From Eleusine coracana subsp. coracana (taxonomy: Eukaryota > Streptophyta > Magnoliopsida > Poales > Poaceae), in assembly GCA_032690845.1 (NCBI GenBank), contig CM064426.1, positions 74,760,403 to 74,824,402 on the forward strand: DNA of 64,000 bases, read 5' to 3'. The position numbers and the translations under genes are program-made. Positions 24,323 to 35,405 of the stretch are shown here, one piece after another; the first letter of the stretch is position 1; each line of letters starts with the position of its first letter. A model generated the notes under the pieces. The model was not told where the DNA came from and searched no databases. It saw only the letters and a list, made by a program, of their open reading frames with translations.

Positions 24323-24879
24323 CTAAGGTGTGAGCTTCGTACTTCCTGCGTCGACAAGGATGATTAGTAGACGACTGTCTTATTATCTTTTGCTTTTTAA
24401 CTCTAAAATAGGTGAAATTATGTCTGACTCTGCTCTTAATAATAGGTTTATAGTTGCGACTTGCGAGCCAGATTTGCTGTGTGGATCTACAATGATGCTA
24501 TTGAATATATAGAGAGTAAACTTTCTTATGTTGAAATGACTTGTATGTAAAATTTCTCTCGAGCACTCACAGCACCGTGACAGCAAATGCAGCACATTTA
24601 TGCTTTCGACTGAACACCGTTGCCACACCGAGTATTTTACATTAACAACCACTCCACTTCTGCGTGGCATTAAAAGTAAAGGAACATACTGAAATTATTA
24701 AGGTAGCAGGGTTTTTTTTTTGGAATACATGGGAAAATACTGATTGCAGTATCAAACTGTAAGGTCGAGAACACAGTGCTTTTATATGTAAATAGGCACT
24801 TGATTTGACGTGACCCCATCATGGAACTATCAGCTAAAACAATTGACTTTTAATCTTGTGTTCAAACTTGAAACACCTA

Positions 24880-25069
24880 AAATCAACATTCTTGCTAGTA
24901 AACACATTTCAATCACCCATAGAATCTTAAATTCAGCAAACTCAACTATCCATGATTGTTCATTCCTCCTGTTCAATTTATCAGCAAAAATCCTAATAAA
25001 TTTCCTGAGCTCCATATATACAACTTACTATATACTGCCCACAGTCGTGTCCAACTGCCCATGAGTTTT

Positions 25070-25106
<37 letters not shown>

Positions 25107-25165
25107 GCCCATGACACTAGTTCCTCATATCAGCTCAAGAAGCACAACTCAAACAGTATATGCAG
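24880..25165 (-). pseudogene. G-type lectin receptor kinase C-terminal relic 1
   Basis: On the minus strand, LRKFIRIFADKLNRRNEQSW and IVEFAEF match LEVRKLARILADEVDREEQSW and IAEFADY of the intact kinase at 37808-40249. Further upstream the DNA string gacactagttcctcatatcagctcaagaagcacaac resembles the kinase text at 38103-38130. The rest of the kinase is absent. A poly-A insertion at 25065-25102 interrupts it. Same strand and same position relative to the acidic repeat gene as the intact kinase. Confidence 0.78.
25053..25114 (+). mobile_element. poly-A micro-insertion with target-site duplication
   Basis: A run of about 32 A with a short gttttc prefix is flanked by the 12-bp direct repeat aactgcccatga (25053-25064 and 25103-25114). 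This is the footprint of LINE-type target-primed insertion where almost only the tail was copied. Confidence 0.75.
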
Positions 25166-25839
25166 CTGCTGTTCTTTTCCAAACCAGACTTATGTCTGAT
25201 GATGCTATACACTGTGAAACAGTAATGCAGCTGCTATTCTTTTTCTTTCACAATGATAGACATGAATGTCTTGGAAATGGATTCTCTATATCAGCATGCC
25301 AATAATAAGATTTGCACGGCTCAAAAACAAAATTCAGATTTCCTAGCATCTGTATACTCAGTAAGTTTTCGAAAATTAGTTCTAGCATACCAGGGAAGGA
25401 AGTTCGAGGAATTAACTGTGACATTGTTAAGCTAATGAATGATATCTGAAATAATCAATTTGCTGTAATCATAGACCAAATAAAAGACAGAGTTATTCAA
25501 TGAAAATTATTCGTGAATGTTAGCATTGCTTCAGTCGGGATAGAGAATCTTAATACAACAAGAATTTGACCATTGTCACGTTGTATGGACAGATCTGTAA
25601 TAAGAAATGCAGACTGGATGCAACTGAATTTGCTCAGCGATTAATTAACATGCTAGTTAGAACCATTTAAAGTTTTTACAACACCAAAACAAAAGCATAT
25701 AGTGAAATGGTCAGTAATTCCTATTTTCTTAACGGGATGTGACTGAGTATGATTCCTAAGAAATTGATCCATACTGGAGGAATATAAATGGGTACTTCAT
25801 TTGGCGGGCCTTGCTTCATTGTTTTAAGGCTGGAGCAAC

Positions 25840-26010
25840 TGGATGTAAGATCAGGGCCGCTAACTTAATCAGCGTTCTTGCTTGCAAATGGTTCAGTTAG
25901 CCGTTGTGCAAGGCTACCGTCATGTCGAAAGGATCGATACCTGATACCATCAAGAAGCACAACTCTTTAACCATAATCATCAACTTTTGCAGTGATTAGC
26001 AGGCATGAAA
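25840..26010 (-). pseudogene. G-type lectin receptor kinase C-terminal relic 2
   Basis: The plus-strand text gctaacttaatcagcgttct plus tgcttgcaaatggttcagtta matches 37916-37960 of the intact kinase gene. Later acttttgcagtgattagcagg matches 38148-38170. The intervening portion is shortened. It is a second, separately decayed copy of the same kinase 3' end. Confidence 0.72.
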
Positions 26011-26068
26011 CCATATTATGTGCTGTATCTTAAGTAATACTACGTCTCACAAGATGTTGCAATTGTTC

Positions 26069-26365
26069 CTATCGATCTCTTGTATGCTCTTCTTGTAGAA
26101 TTAAAGTGTAGTAAAACGTGTCCTATAACATGCGAAAAAACATCTGTGTAACAAAGAACTTTCTAACAAAGCATTCCTAAAAGGGCCCACCATTTTCACT
26201 ATTTTGTCCAGTGTGTCTATCGATCTCTTGTATACTCTTCTTGTAGAATTGAAGTGTAGTAAAAACGTGTCCTATAACATGCGAAAAAACATCTGTGTAA
26301 CAAAGAACTTTCTAACAAAGCATTCCTAAAAGGGCCCACCATTTTCACTATTTTGTCCAGTGTGT
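26069..26365 (+). repeat. 148/149-bp tandem duplication
   Basis: The unit starting ctatcgatctcttgtat at 26069 recurs at 26217 and ends at about 26365 (tccagtgtgt). The two copies differ by about three changes (tatgctc/tatactc, attaaag/attgaag, one extra A), so the duplication is fairly young. Confidence 0.9.
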
Positions 26366-26689
26366 CTATTAAAATATACAAAACAAATTAAAGCTTAACA
26401 TGGTATATTAGGCAGACTTAATCTATAGACATGTTAGATAACATCCATACAAGTTTAGTGATGACTTTAGTAAAAGGAAACTTCCAATTTTCTTGTTGTT
26501 GTGTTAAGAAACCCAAGCGGCCCTTTTTTTTTTAATGTATGGCCTAAATTCAACGAATCCTCGCACTGAATTGGAAGCAATATTAACAAAAGAGTTCCCA
26601 CAATTGATACTATTTTTATCATGCTCGGATGCTCAATTCGAGAAGCCAGCATATCAAATGTAAGAAAGATATCAAATATGCATTGTTAT

Positions 26690-27050
26690 AAATAATGTAA
26701 CTTTATTTATAACAATAAAAACTAATTACTATAAGTCAATAGCTCTTATTTATTCTGATATTACCCTCACATTGAAAAAATAATATCAGAAAAAATAAGA
26801 GTTGTCGACTTATAGTAATTAGTTTTTGTTGTTATAAATAAAGTTATATTAACAATTTGATTAATAACTAATATTTTTATATTTTTAAGATGAACTAATA
26901 TTTTAATGATTTGATAGACTTAATATTCTATCATGAAAATAAACATAAATTTATTAATTAAAAATTTAATTATGAAATTACCCTCAAACTACTGGCCAGT
27001 AGTTTTTTAAAACTACTAGCCAGTATTTTGGATAGGAAAAATCCTCTATT
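26690..27050. mobile_element. AT-rich MITE, copy 1, with extra inverted arm
   Basis: From 26785 to 27050 it aligns in reverse orientation with the element at 46516-46775 (taatcttatagtaattag..., then gaactaatattttaatga..., ending ccagtattttggataggaaaaatcctc). The 26690-26763 arm is an inverted copy of 26785-26856, making a hairpin of about 70 bp per arm. Likely a rearranged member of the same MITE family. Confidence 0.7.
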
Positions 27051-27139
27051 TTTTTGGAACGCATGCAGCATGGTTGTCTGCCAAGAACAAAATACTAATT
27101 CAGTCTCAAATAAACAAAATTGTAGCATATTCATGTAGT

Positions 27140-28655
27140 AAGCAATCAGAATATCGCTCTATGCAGATGATGTTGCACTCTTTATAAAACCAACATTGTA
27201 AGACATGCAAGTCACTAAGACAATTTTACAAATCTTTGCTGATGCAGCTGGACTTATCACAAATATGCAGAAAACTGAAATCTTCCCCATTGCATGTCAT
27301 GACTTTGAATTGACCTTGATTATATCTGAGTAGGAAAGAATCTCAAACTTTCCGTGCACTTACCTAGGATTGCCTCTACACTTCAAAAGGCTACACAAGA
27401 CGGACATTCAACTAGTGGTTCAAAAGATAGGTAACCGCTTACCGGGTTGGAAGCGAAACCTTCCCTCTTACCTAGGCAGGGAAAATTTTGTCAAATCTGT
27501 GCTCACAGCCATGCCAACTTATTTCCTCACTGTTTTTGAACTTCCAAAATGGGAAATCAAGCAATTTGACAAATATCAAAGAAGTTTCCTCTGGAGAGGT
27601 GGTGATAAAAAATGAGTAAGAGGGGAACACTGTCAAGTGGAAGATTTGTATCAAACCTAAAAAATGGGGCGGGCTGGGGATCAAAGACCTGGACAAATTT
27701 GGTCGTGCTCTTCGCAAAAGGTGGTTATGGCCTAACTAGGATCAGTGTGCCCGGCCGTGGAAAATGATCTTGAAGCACAGAGATCCAATAGACAGACAAC
27801 TATTTTTTGCTTCCACATACATTCATGCATGTTGGTGATGGAAGGGACACGCCATTCTGGGAGGCACGATGGATTAATGGAGCAGCACCAAAAGACCTGG
27901 CACCACATTTATATTAGCAATCAAGATTCAGATACCGAACAGTCAAAAAAGAGTTAGAAAATTTCAACTAGATCAAAAATCTAAAGAGAGTAGCTTCAGA
28001 ATCCTTGATGGAGGAATTTGTTTTACTATTTACAGTGCTGCGTGATGTTTCCTTGTAAAATGACAAAGAGAGAATAACATGGCAGTGGACAAAATCTAGA
28101 GAATACAGTGCATCCTCTGCTTACGAGGTCCAGTTCATTGGAGCCATCTCGGACTTACCGGCAATATCACTTTGGCAAGCAAATACTGAACCCAAGTGTC
28201 CATTCTTTGCTTGGCTCGCATTGCATGGGAAGGTCCTAACAACAGACAATTTAGCGACAAGGAATTGGCCACATGAACCTAATTGTCCTCTTTGTTATTG
28301 TGAACCTGAAACCACTAATCATCTGTTGACTCAATGCAACTTCACGTAGGCATGCTGGGACAAAGTGGCACAGGTCATGAACTTAGAAACATCTCTGAAC
28401 ATGTTGCCGATGTCTGGAGTCAGACAATGCTTACAATATATACCTTCTGTTGGGGGTAAACAGGATAAGAGGGGGCATGCAGGTTTGTTTTGACTGATTC
28501 ATGACTTTTATCTATTTTGCTTAGCTCCAGTTTGTTTCTATTTGACGGTGACGATGCTACCGTAGCATATTGTAATACCTTAGGCTGTATCTTCTCGTTC
28601 TCTCTTAATGAATGGCAGGTGGCAGCACTCATGCCTCTTTTTCAACAAAAAAAAC
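27140..28655 (+). mobile_element. LINE (L1-type) 3' fragment
   Basis: Reading frames in succession show the RT catalytic block SLYADDVALFIKP near 27155, then TYLGLPLHFKRLHKTDIQ, then PGWKRNLPSYLGRENFVKSV and the MPTYFLTVFELPKWEI block at 27505-27560. The zf-RVT tail WQANTEPKCPFFAWLALHGK and NCPLCYCEPETTNHLLTQCNF lies near 28170-28345. The element ends in an A-rich tail near 28650. The 5' end is lost and several stops break the ORF. It sits in the region upstream of the SWEET relic. Confidence 0.88.
27370..27615 (+). pseudogene. LINE reverse-transcriptase C-terminal fragment
   Basis: An 81-residue open piece of the RT thumb/connection (GNRLPGWKRNLPSYLGRENF; SFLWRGGDKK), cut by stop TGA at 27613-27615. 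Confidence 0.85.
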
Positions 28656-29032
28656 TGGTGGCAACTTTATAAATAACTTCATTACGGGTTTATTTACTTA
28701 AGAAAACCTGTTAGAGTAGATGTAACCTACAACATCAGAATAGTTTCGAACTACATGCTACTTCTGCAAGGAGCTTCAAATTTTACAGTGGGTAAGGGTG
28801 AAGCATGACAATCCCGACTCAAATAACTGAATAATGCAAATACACTAGAACATAAATAAAAACACTCGGTTATATTTTGTGCATTAGTTAGAGCCATCCA
28901 TGAGCATCATCTACAAAATAGTAAGAAACTCCAATGTTGCCCGAAATCTGAATGGTCAAACAAATCCTGAACACAATCGAAAACAAAGGATGTCATATTG
29001 CTAACCACTGAATTTCTGTGACTCTGTTTTTC

Positions 29033-29128
29033 AGATTGACATTTAAAAGAGTGATTAAGGAGGCTAGCGTAGGAGAATTCTCATGTGTACCGTATATCCT
29101 GACTCTATTCACCTGCCTCATATACAGC
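29033..29128 (+). pseudogene. SWEET gene relic (exon 3 fragment)
   Basis: The acceptor ctgtttttcag is followed by a frame LTFKRVIKEASVGEFSC and PYILTLFTCLIYS, which matches exon 3 of the intact SWEET gene at 13394. The upstream intron also aligns (gatgtcatattgctaacc... with gcatgccatattacttac...). The match stops at tacagc, where the Copia LTR begins. No other SWEET exons were found in the window on either side, so this is a truncated duplicate. Confidence 0.88.
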
Positions 29129-29450
29129 TGATGTGGCGTGTGCGGTGGGGAGATCGGAGAGGCGAGTGCAGGAGCAGATGAACTTGCGAGTTAAAGCGAA
29201 GTAGATAACGTGAGGCAATGGACAACGTGCTGTTCTCAACGCTGCCGGAGGGAGGTCCTTGTTAATGTAAGTGGCGCTGCCTGCCCTCCATGGAGCATGT
29301 TGCCTCATATTTATAGATCAAGAATACATGGCAAGGGTTCATGCGGCATATAGCTCACAAAACAGGAAGGAGATAGCTCCAATTACATGAGATATTCTTC
29401 TAGGCATAGTTCATGTGACTCTATGAATAGATATTGCCTTCTATGTTTAC
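29129..29450 (-). mobile_element. 3' LTR of the Copia element
   Basis: On the minus strand this begins just after the G-run polypurine tract with taaacatagaaggc. It holds a TATA box (ctataaatatgag, near 29305-29317) and ends ccacatca at 29129, inside the SWEET exon relic. The first TG of the LTR seems lost in the G-run. About 320 bp. Confidence 0.65.
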
Positions 29451-29469
29451 CCCCCCCCCCCCCCCCCCA

Positions 29470-31271
29470 ATCTGGACGGGGTGCAACTAAGTTCAGATTG
29501 CATCGAAGATTGGAGAACACAATGGCAGGCAACAGCTTTGTCATGATGTCCGCAATTTGGTCCTTGGAGGAGATAAACCGAACCTCCAATTGGCGAGATG
29601 CAACACGCTCCCGTACAAAGTGGTAGTCCACTTCAACATGCTTATGCGTCGATGAAATATGGGATTGGCTGATAGACAAGTCGCCCCAATGTTGTCGCAC
29701 CATAAGCTTGGTGGGCGATGTTGAGAGATTCCAAGTTCTCGAAGCAGCACCTGAATCCATATAACCTCAACGGTAGCATTAGCAACCTCCTTGTATTCGG
29801 CCTCCGTACTGGAACGAGAGATGGTGGGCTGCTTGTGGGAACTCCATGAGATGAGATTGCCGCCGAAGAAGATGGCATAGCCACCTGTGTTGCGTCGTTC
29901 ATCGGGATTGCCCGTCCAATCTACATCCGAGAAGGTGCTGAGGAAGGCGGACTCCGATTTTGTGATGCATAGGCCCAAATCCAAAGTGACATGTAAGTAA
30001 CGCAATATGTGTTTGACAGTCGCCCAATGAGTAGTGGTTGGTGTTGAGAGAAATTGACATACACGGTTTACACAAAAGGAGATGTCCGGGCGTGTCAATA
30101 AGAGGTATTGAAGGACACCAACAACACTCTTGTAGCGTGTAGCATCTTCAGCCGAGAGGGGAGTACCACTAGCCAACATCAACTTATCTGTAGGTAGCAT
30201 TGGTGTGGACACATGATTGGAGGAGGCCATGTTGGTATGTTGCAAGATATTATTAATGTACTTTTGTTGTGTCAACAGGAGTCCTATGGAAGTGTGATGC
30301 ACCTCAATACCAAGGAAAGAACTCAATGGACCAAGATCTTTTACCGCAAATTCAGCTTGAAGTTGAGTGAGAAGGCGAGTTGTGGCCGAGGATGAGGAGC
30401 TCACAATAATAATATCATCCACATAGATGAGAATGTACATCTGAATACCACCTTTATTGAATATAAATAGAGACACATCAGCTTTGGAGGCAGTGAATCC
30501 CAACTGAAGTAACTTGCCACTAAGACGAGAGAACCATGTCCTTGGTGCCTGCTTGAGACCATATAAAGACTTGTCCAATTTACACAAGTAGTTAGGACAA
30601 TCCGAGTCAACGAAGCCAAGTGGTTGTTTCATATAAACATCCTCATCAAGATGACCATGGAGAAAGGCATTTTGAATGTCAATTTGGTGAAGAGACCAAC
30701 CACGGGAGGCAGCAAGTGATAAAAGAAGGCGGATAGTGATGGGTTTTACCACCGGACTGAAGGTATCATCATAATCCACACCATATTTTTGTTTGAATCC
30801 CTTTGCCACCAAGCAATCTTTATAGCGATCGATCGAACCATCTACTTTGCGCTTCAACTTGAAAATCTATTTACAATCAATGACATTGAGGCCGGCATGA
30901 GGTGGGACAAGATGCCAAGTCTTGTTCTTGAGAAGGGCTTGAAATTTCTCATTCATAGCTGCACGCCACATGGGATGAGACTTGGCATTGGTATAGCATG
31001 TGGGTTCTTCATCATGTGTGCGAATGACAGAGTACGTCACTGTCCCATCTGTGCAGACTTTAGGTTGTATGATTTGATTGCTGAGGCGAGTACCATATCG
31101 ATGAGCAGGAGCATCAGACGGTGGAGCAGCTGGTTGAGCATGTGATGACGTCGGGGACGCCGAATCGCTAGAATTGGGCGAGCCATCAGACAGCTCATGA
31201 GACACGCCAACATGGTCCTGGGTACTCGTGTCTCTGGTTGGGTGAGAAGGAGACCCGGGTGCATGCGGCAT
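29470..31271 (-). pseudogene. copia reverse transcriptase and RNase H
   Basis: A 438-codon open stretch (30857-29541) plus upstream sequence holds the RT: YKDCLVAKGFKQKYGVDYDD, FSPVVKPITIRLLLSLAASR, DIQNAFLHGHLDEDVYM and the catalytic LIYVDDIIIV near 30425-30400. RNase H carries TGGYAIFFGGNLISWSSHKQ and SSTEAEYKEVANA. A stop before 30857 separates the N-terminal part (WRAAMNEKFQALLKNKTW) and a frameshift near 29640 moves the tail (SKDQIADIMTKLLPAIVF) to another frame. Confidence 0.9.
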
Positions 31272-31277
31272 CGAATA

Positions 31278-32683
31278 TTAGTCTCTGGTGTGGGGTGTGG
31301 AGGGCGGAGACGCGTCAGCACGAACCGAGGTGCCCGCAGCGCCTAAGTCAAGGGATGTTGGCGTTGATCCCGATGGGGATTCAGGGGCCTGACGCCCTAG
31401 ATCTGCTGCATCAACCTGAGCTGCATCCATAGAATTAGCAGGAAATAATAGCATATTATTAGTGTTCAAATTAAAACTACTACCATCGGTTGAGAGGATT
31501 CGTGATGGTTCAATATTGGATGAAGGAATGGCGGCAAAAGGAAACTTTGTCTTATCGAAAGTGACATCACGTGAGATGTACACACGCCCGAAGTCCATGT
31601 CAAGGCATTTGTAGCCTTTGTGATTAGAACTATACCCAAGAAAAACACAAGCTTTGGATCGAAAAGAGAGTTTGTGTTGGTTATATGGACGCCAGTGCGA
31701 CCAACGGGCACATCCAAAAATGTGAAGCATGGTATAATTCGGTGAGGCTTTGAACAATTGTTCTAGTGAGTAGAGATTGTCCAGGTGTGGGTAAACGATT
31801 GATGAGATAAGTGGTTGTCATGAATGCTTCATCCCCAAAACTTAGTGGTATATATGCATGAGCTAAGAGGGAAAGCCCGGTTTCAACAATATGGCGATGT
31901 TTGCGTTCGCCCGAGCCATTTTTTTGATGCGTGTGAGGACAAGACACATGGTGAGCAATCCCAAGAGAGAGAAAATTGATTAAAGTTTTTGATATTCCCC
32001 ACCCCAATCAGATTGAAATTGCAAGAAAATGTGTTGAACTTCAGTTCGATCATGCATCAAATAAATCCATGTGAATTTGCTATAATCGTCAATGAAACTG
32101 GTATAATAAGAGAACCCACCAATAGATTTAGGGGCAGGACCCCAAACATCTAAAAAAAAAGTTCTAGAGGTGATGTAGAATGATGAATAACATTATTATA
32201 AGGAAGTTGGTGACTCTTGCCTAGCTGACAGAAATTACAAAGGTGCAACTCGACTCCTTGGAGCATGGAAGATTACTCAATCTCAAAATAGACCTAACGA
32301 CTTGGGTGGATGGGTGGCCAAATTGGGCATGCCACTGACTTGAAGACACCTTGACATGGAGAAGGGCTTGTTTGAAGGACTCAATCTCAGAAGGCTTGAT
32401 GGGATAGAGGTCGGCTTCACTTTTGCCTTCCAGAAGTACTTGCTTTGTTGTTATGTCTTTAATAAAAAAATGATATGGATGAAACATAAAAAAAGACATG
32501 ATTATCACCTGCTAATTTATGGACAAATATAAGGTGTTTGGTAATGTCAGGAACATGAAGGACATTGTCTAATGCAAGAGATCTAGTAGCAGTGTTAATT
32601 GAACAAGAACCAATGTGCATGATATTCAAACCTGTCCCGTTGCTTACTCGGGTTTCTTCACCATGGTATTGATCATGAAGCAT
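31278..32683 (-). pseudogene. copia protease and integrase region (frameshifted)
   Basis: A protease remnant (LDNVLHVPDITKHLIFVHKL) lies at 32580-32510. GAG-pre-integrase follows (SSQWHAQFGHPSTQVVRSIL, 32350-32290). The integrase core shows HVSCPHTHQKNGSGERKHRH near 31940-31900, and the C-terminal block HIFGCARWSHWRPYNQHKL with SKACVFLGYSSNHKGYKCLD lies near 31720-31600. Stops break it into at least three frames. Confidence 0.85.
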
Positions 32684-32794
32684 GAGACAATCAAGATCGC
32701 TGGTGATATGATCGGTAGCCCCTGTGTCGGTGTACCAGTTGGGGTCAACCTTGTAGGAAGAAGTGGTAGCAGCAGCAATGAACGATTGCTCCTT

Positions 32795-33734
32795 CTAGTA
32801 GGACTTGTCCATGCAACACCGGCATCGTATCACCATGTGATTGTCTTTCCCGCAGATCTGGCACGATGGGCGTTTGGGTCGGTCATGGTTTGGAGCAGGG
32901 CGCCCGTGGCCTTGGCATGGGGGCAGTACACGACAACGACCACGTCTAGGTGGAGCATCGTGACCCCGACCACATGACGGATCACCGCGACCAGCATAAT
33001 TGGCCGAGCAATCGATGTTGAGGCAGGTTTTGGCATGGTTCAGCGCCTGACAGGATTCATATGCCAGAAGATGAGTGTAGACATCATCAAGGGAGAGTAC
33101 CTCAGTCTTGGTTGTCATGGAGGTGACAAAGGAGTTGTAGTCCGATCCGAGGCCCGCTAGGAGGTAGGCGATGATCTCATCATCACTGAGAGGAACATCG
33201 GTAGCAGCGAGCTCATAGGCGAGCCCTTTGATCTTGCGGAAGTCGTCACTAGCAGGCATGTCCCGCTTCTTCATGGTGGCAAGATCAATACGAACCTGAA
33301 TGACTCGTGCGTGCATGGCAGAGGAAAACATGTGCTGCTGCAATCGTATACCAAGCTTCTTTGGTGGTTTTGGCAGACACCACATTGAGGAGGAGATCCT
33401 CAGTCATGGAGGAGAGAAGACCGCTCAAAAGTTGCTGGTTCTGGTCAAACCACAGGACATAGCCTAGGTTGGGGATCAGCTCGCCTTCAGCATTGGAGGC
33501 CGCAACAAGCTTTGGTGGCGTGGGAATCAATCCAACTATGTAGCCAATCAACTTGGCACTTATCAGGTATGGGAGAAGCTGCGCACGCCACATCATGTAA
33601 TTGGGTTTGTTGAGGCGAATGGTAACAGCATGGTGGATGGGGATCGGGGCAAAGGTAGAGGTAGAGCTGGCCATGGCGGTGGAGATGGTGGAGGGGGAGG
33701 AGGCGAAGGAAAAAGAAGAGATCGTGTCGGACAT
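32795..33734 (-). pseudogene. copia gag with zinc knuckle (frameshifted)
   Basis: Starts MSDTISSFSF at 33734, with the gag core LNKPNYMMWRAQLLPYLISA and WFDQNQQLLSGLLSSMTED. Near 33330 a frameshift moves the rest (RVIQVRIDLATMKKRDMPAS; SDDEIIAYLLAGLGSDYNSF) to another frame. The zinc knuckle CQICGKDNHMVIRC lies near 32820-32860. Confidence 0.88.
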
Positions 33735-33762
33735 CGGGTAGAAGAATTATGGCTCTGTTACC

Positions 33763-34087
33763 ATGTTCAATTTGTCAAAAAATCACATTAGAAATCATAC
33801 TAAGTTATATAAGCAATCAAAAGTTAAGAAATAAGATAACTAGAGTTTTTTCACGAGTTGACACACCTAAGCAATAGAAAGGGGATATAACAGCTGAGTT
33901 CGAAGCAACAAAACAAATAATATATGATTCATCTGTTTTATAATTCAAAGAATTTCTACATAAGAATAACAATAATTTTGTTCAAAGAGCATATGAAAAG
34001 ACATTAATATGACAAATACTGAATTCAAGATATCTAAAAGTACATGATTCTTATCCTGTTACAATACAATTGACTATTAAATATCCT
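33763..34087. repeat. about 325-bp repeat, copy A
   Basis: Begins tgttcaatttg exactly at the Copia primer-binding site and shares long blocks with 35406-35745: aagttatataag, aagaaataagataactaga, gatataacagctgagttcga, aaacaaataatatatgat, gtacatgattcttatcc. Its position makes it a candidate 5' LTR end, but it does not resemble the 3' LTR at 29129-29450. Confidence 0.75.
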
Positions 34088-34164
34088 TAGGTGTCACATT
34101 TATGGCTAATTATTCTTCAGTTGAAGGCAACATCCACGTTCGACAGCGAGGTGCCCATAGTGAC

Positions 34165-35332
34165 TGTTGATGGTCACTAATGGCTAAATTCAACCATTAA
34201 TTACTTGCATAAAAGCAATAAAAAGAACAACCAACATAGTCGTAAATATTTGTTGCAAGTTATTATTCCATAAAATTAGTAGAAAATCCACATTCAAGGG
34301 AGAAAGCATAATTCCAGCCAATCACAACCAAGCACAAGGATCAAATGACCCACATACAGAAGGAAACCAATGTAAATCAACACCTAATGGTGTCAGGGGA
34401 TAAGAGGGCCCACATTTCAGTGTGCTAGAGCAAGGAGCAGCCCATTGGGCCACACTCCTTTTCGGCTGAACATGCATTTTTGGCCGAAGGTAGAGTGGGC
34501 CCTAGCCTATTCGAGGGTCTCCCGCCGTCTTTTCTATATTGTTTGTACTAGTTTGGACAGGAGCTACCGATCTTAGAACCGCCTTTGGAGTGCTATAAAA
34601 GGAAAGCCAAAACTTCACTTCACACACACTTCAAGATAGAGTTTAGTGCTTTATTTCTATAGGTGTTGTTCTACCCTACTGTTTAGGAAATAGGGAGAGA
34701 GTGAGGAGAGTCCTCGAGAGAAGTCTTGGGCTTATCCAATCCCTTCTTTATGCTTGTACCTCGATGGATGCTTCTCTTATTTTGTAAGTCTTTATGATCC
34801 TTCTCTGATAATTAGTTTCTTTTTTAAGTAAGTTTTAGTACTTGATTATTTTGCTCGCTCAATGCTCTATTTAATTAGAGATATTAGTCTTGGCCTATTA
34901 TACATAGAGATTAAGAGAGTAAGCGAAAGCATAGATGTGGTGTATAGGCCGTAGGTTGCTTTTGTTTATCACGTAGTCCATGAAATAAAGAGATAGGTAG
35001 TAGGTGGTGACAACCTTGTTTGTACTTCGTAATCCTCCACATTTAGCTGCACAGTAGGCTCTTGGCGGGAGTCGATAGTTGATGTAGGGGGTAAACTGTG
35101 CCCAATACAAGCAACTTAGTGTCATTCTTACCATGATTAGGATCATTCTACCAGAGCAGAATCCTTTCTACCCAACACTACACTCATCTTGGTGTCCTTG
35201 GATGACTAGAATAAGAGATTAGGCACACACGCTCCTTATGAATTTGATACCCTTCGAACACTCTAGAGGTGAAATGCTACAGTAGTATCCGTGTGCCTGT
35301 GGATTTATCTGCATTCGTTAAAAGTACTAACA
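34165..35332 (+). mobile_element. solo LTR (gypsy), same family as 2952-4616
   Basis: Starts TGTTGATGGTCACTAATGG and ends actaaca. The flanks GTGAC (34160-34164) and GTGAT (35333-35337) are a 5-bp target duplication with one change. A TATA-like ctataaaaggaa lies near 34593. The segment gaaatgctacagtagtatcc near 35270 matches the end of the solo LTR inserted in the first gypsy element. Length about 1.17 kb and no coding region. Confidence 0.82.
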
Positions 35333-35405
35333 GTGATTTTGTAAATTTTAAGATCAAGTCAAGTTAGTCTTTTGGAGCATGTGAGTATCTATTTGTGTCT
35401 ATACT

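Larger units (their letters stand above)
29451..33763 (-). mobile_element. Ty1/copia retrotransposon internal region, nearly complete but broken
   Basis: Minus-strand order is PBS, gag, protease, integrase, RT, RNase H, PPT, the Copia order. The primer-binding site tggtaacagagcc (33763-33751) is one base off the initiator-Met tRNA complement and lies 18 bases before the gag ATG at 33734. Frameshifts separate gag (33734-32795), GAG-pre-integrase (about 32430-32270), integrase (about 32260-31680) and RT/RNase H (31271-29470). The polypurine tract is an expanded G-run at 29451-29468. The element looks younger than the gypsy copies because long frames survive. Confidence 0.9.
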
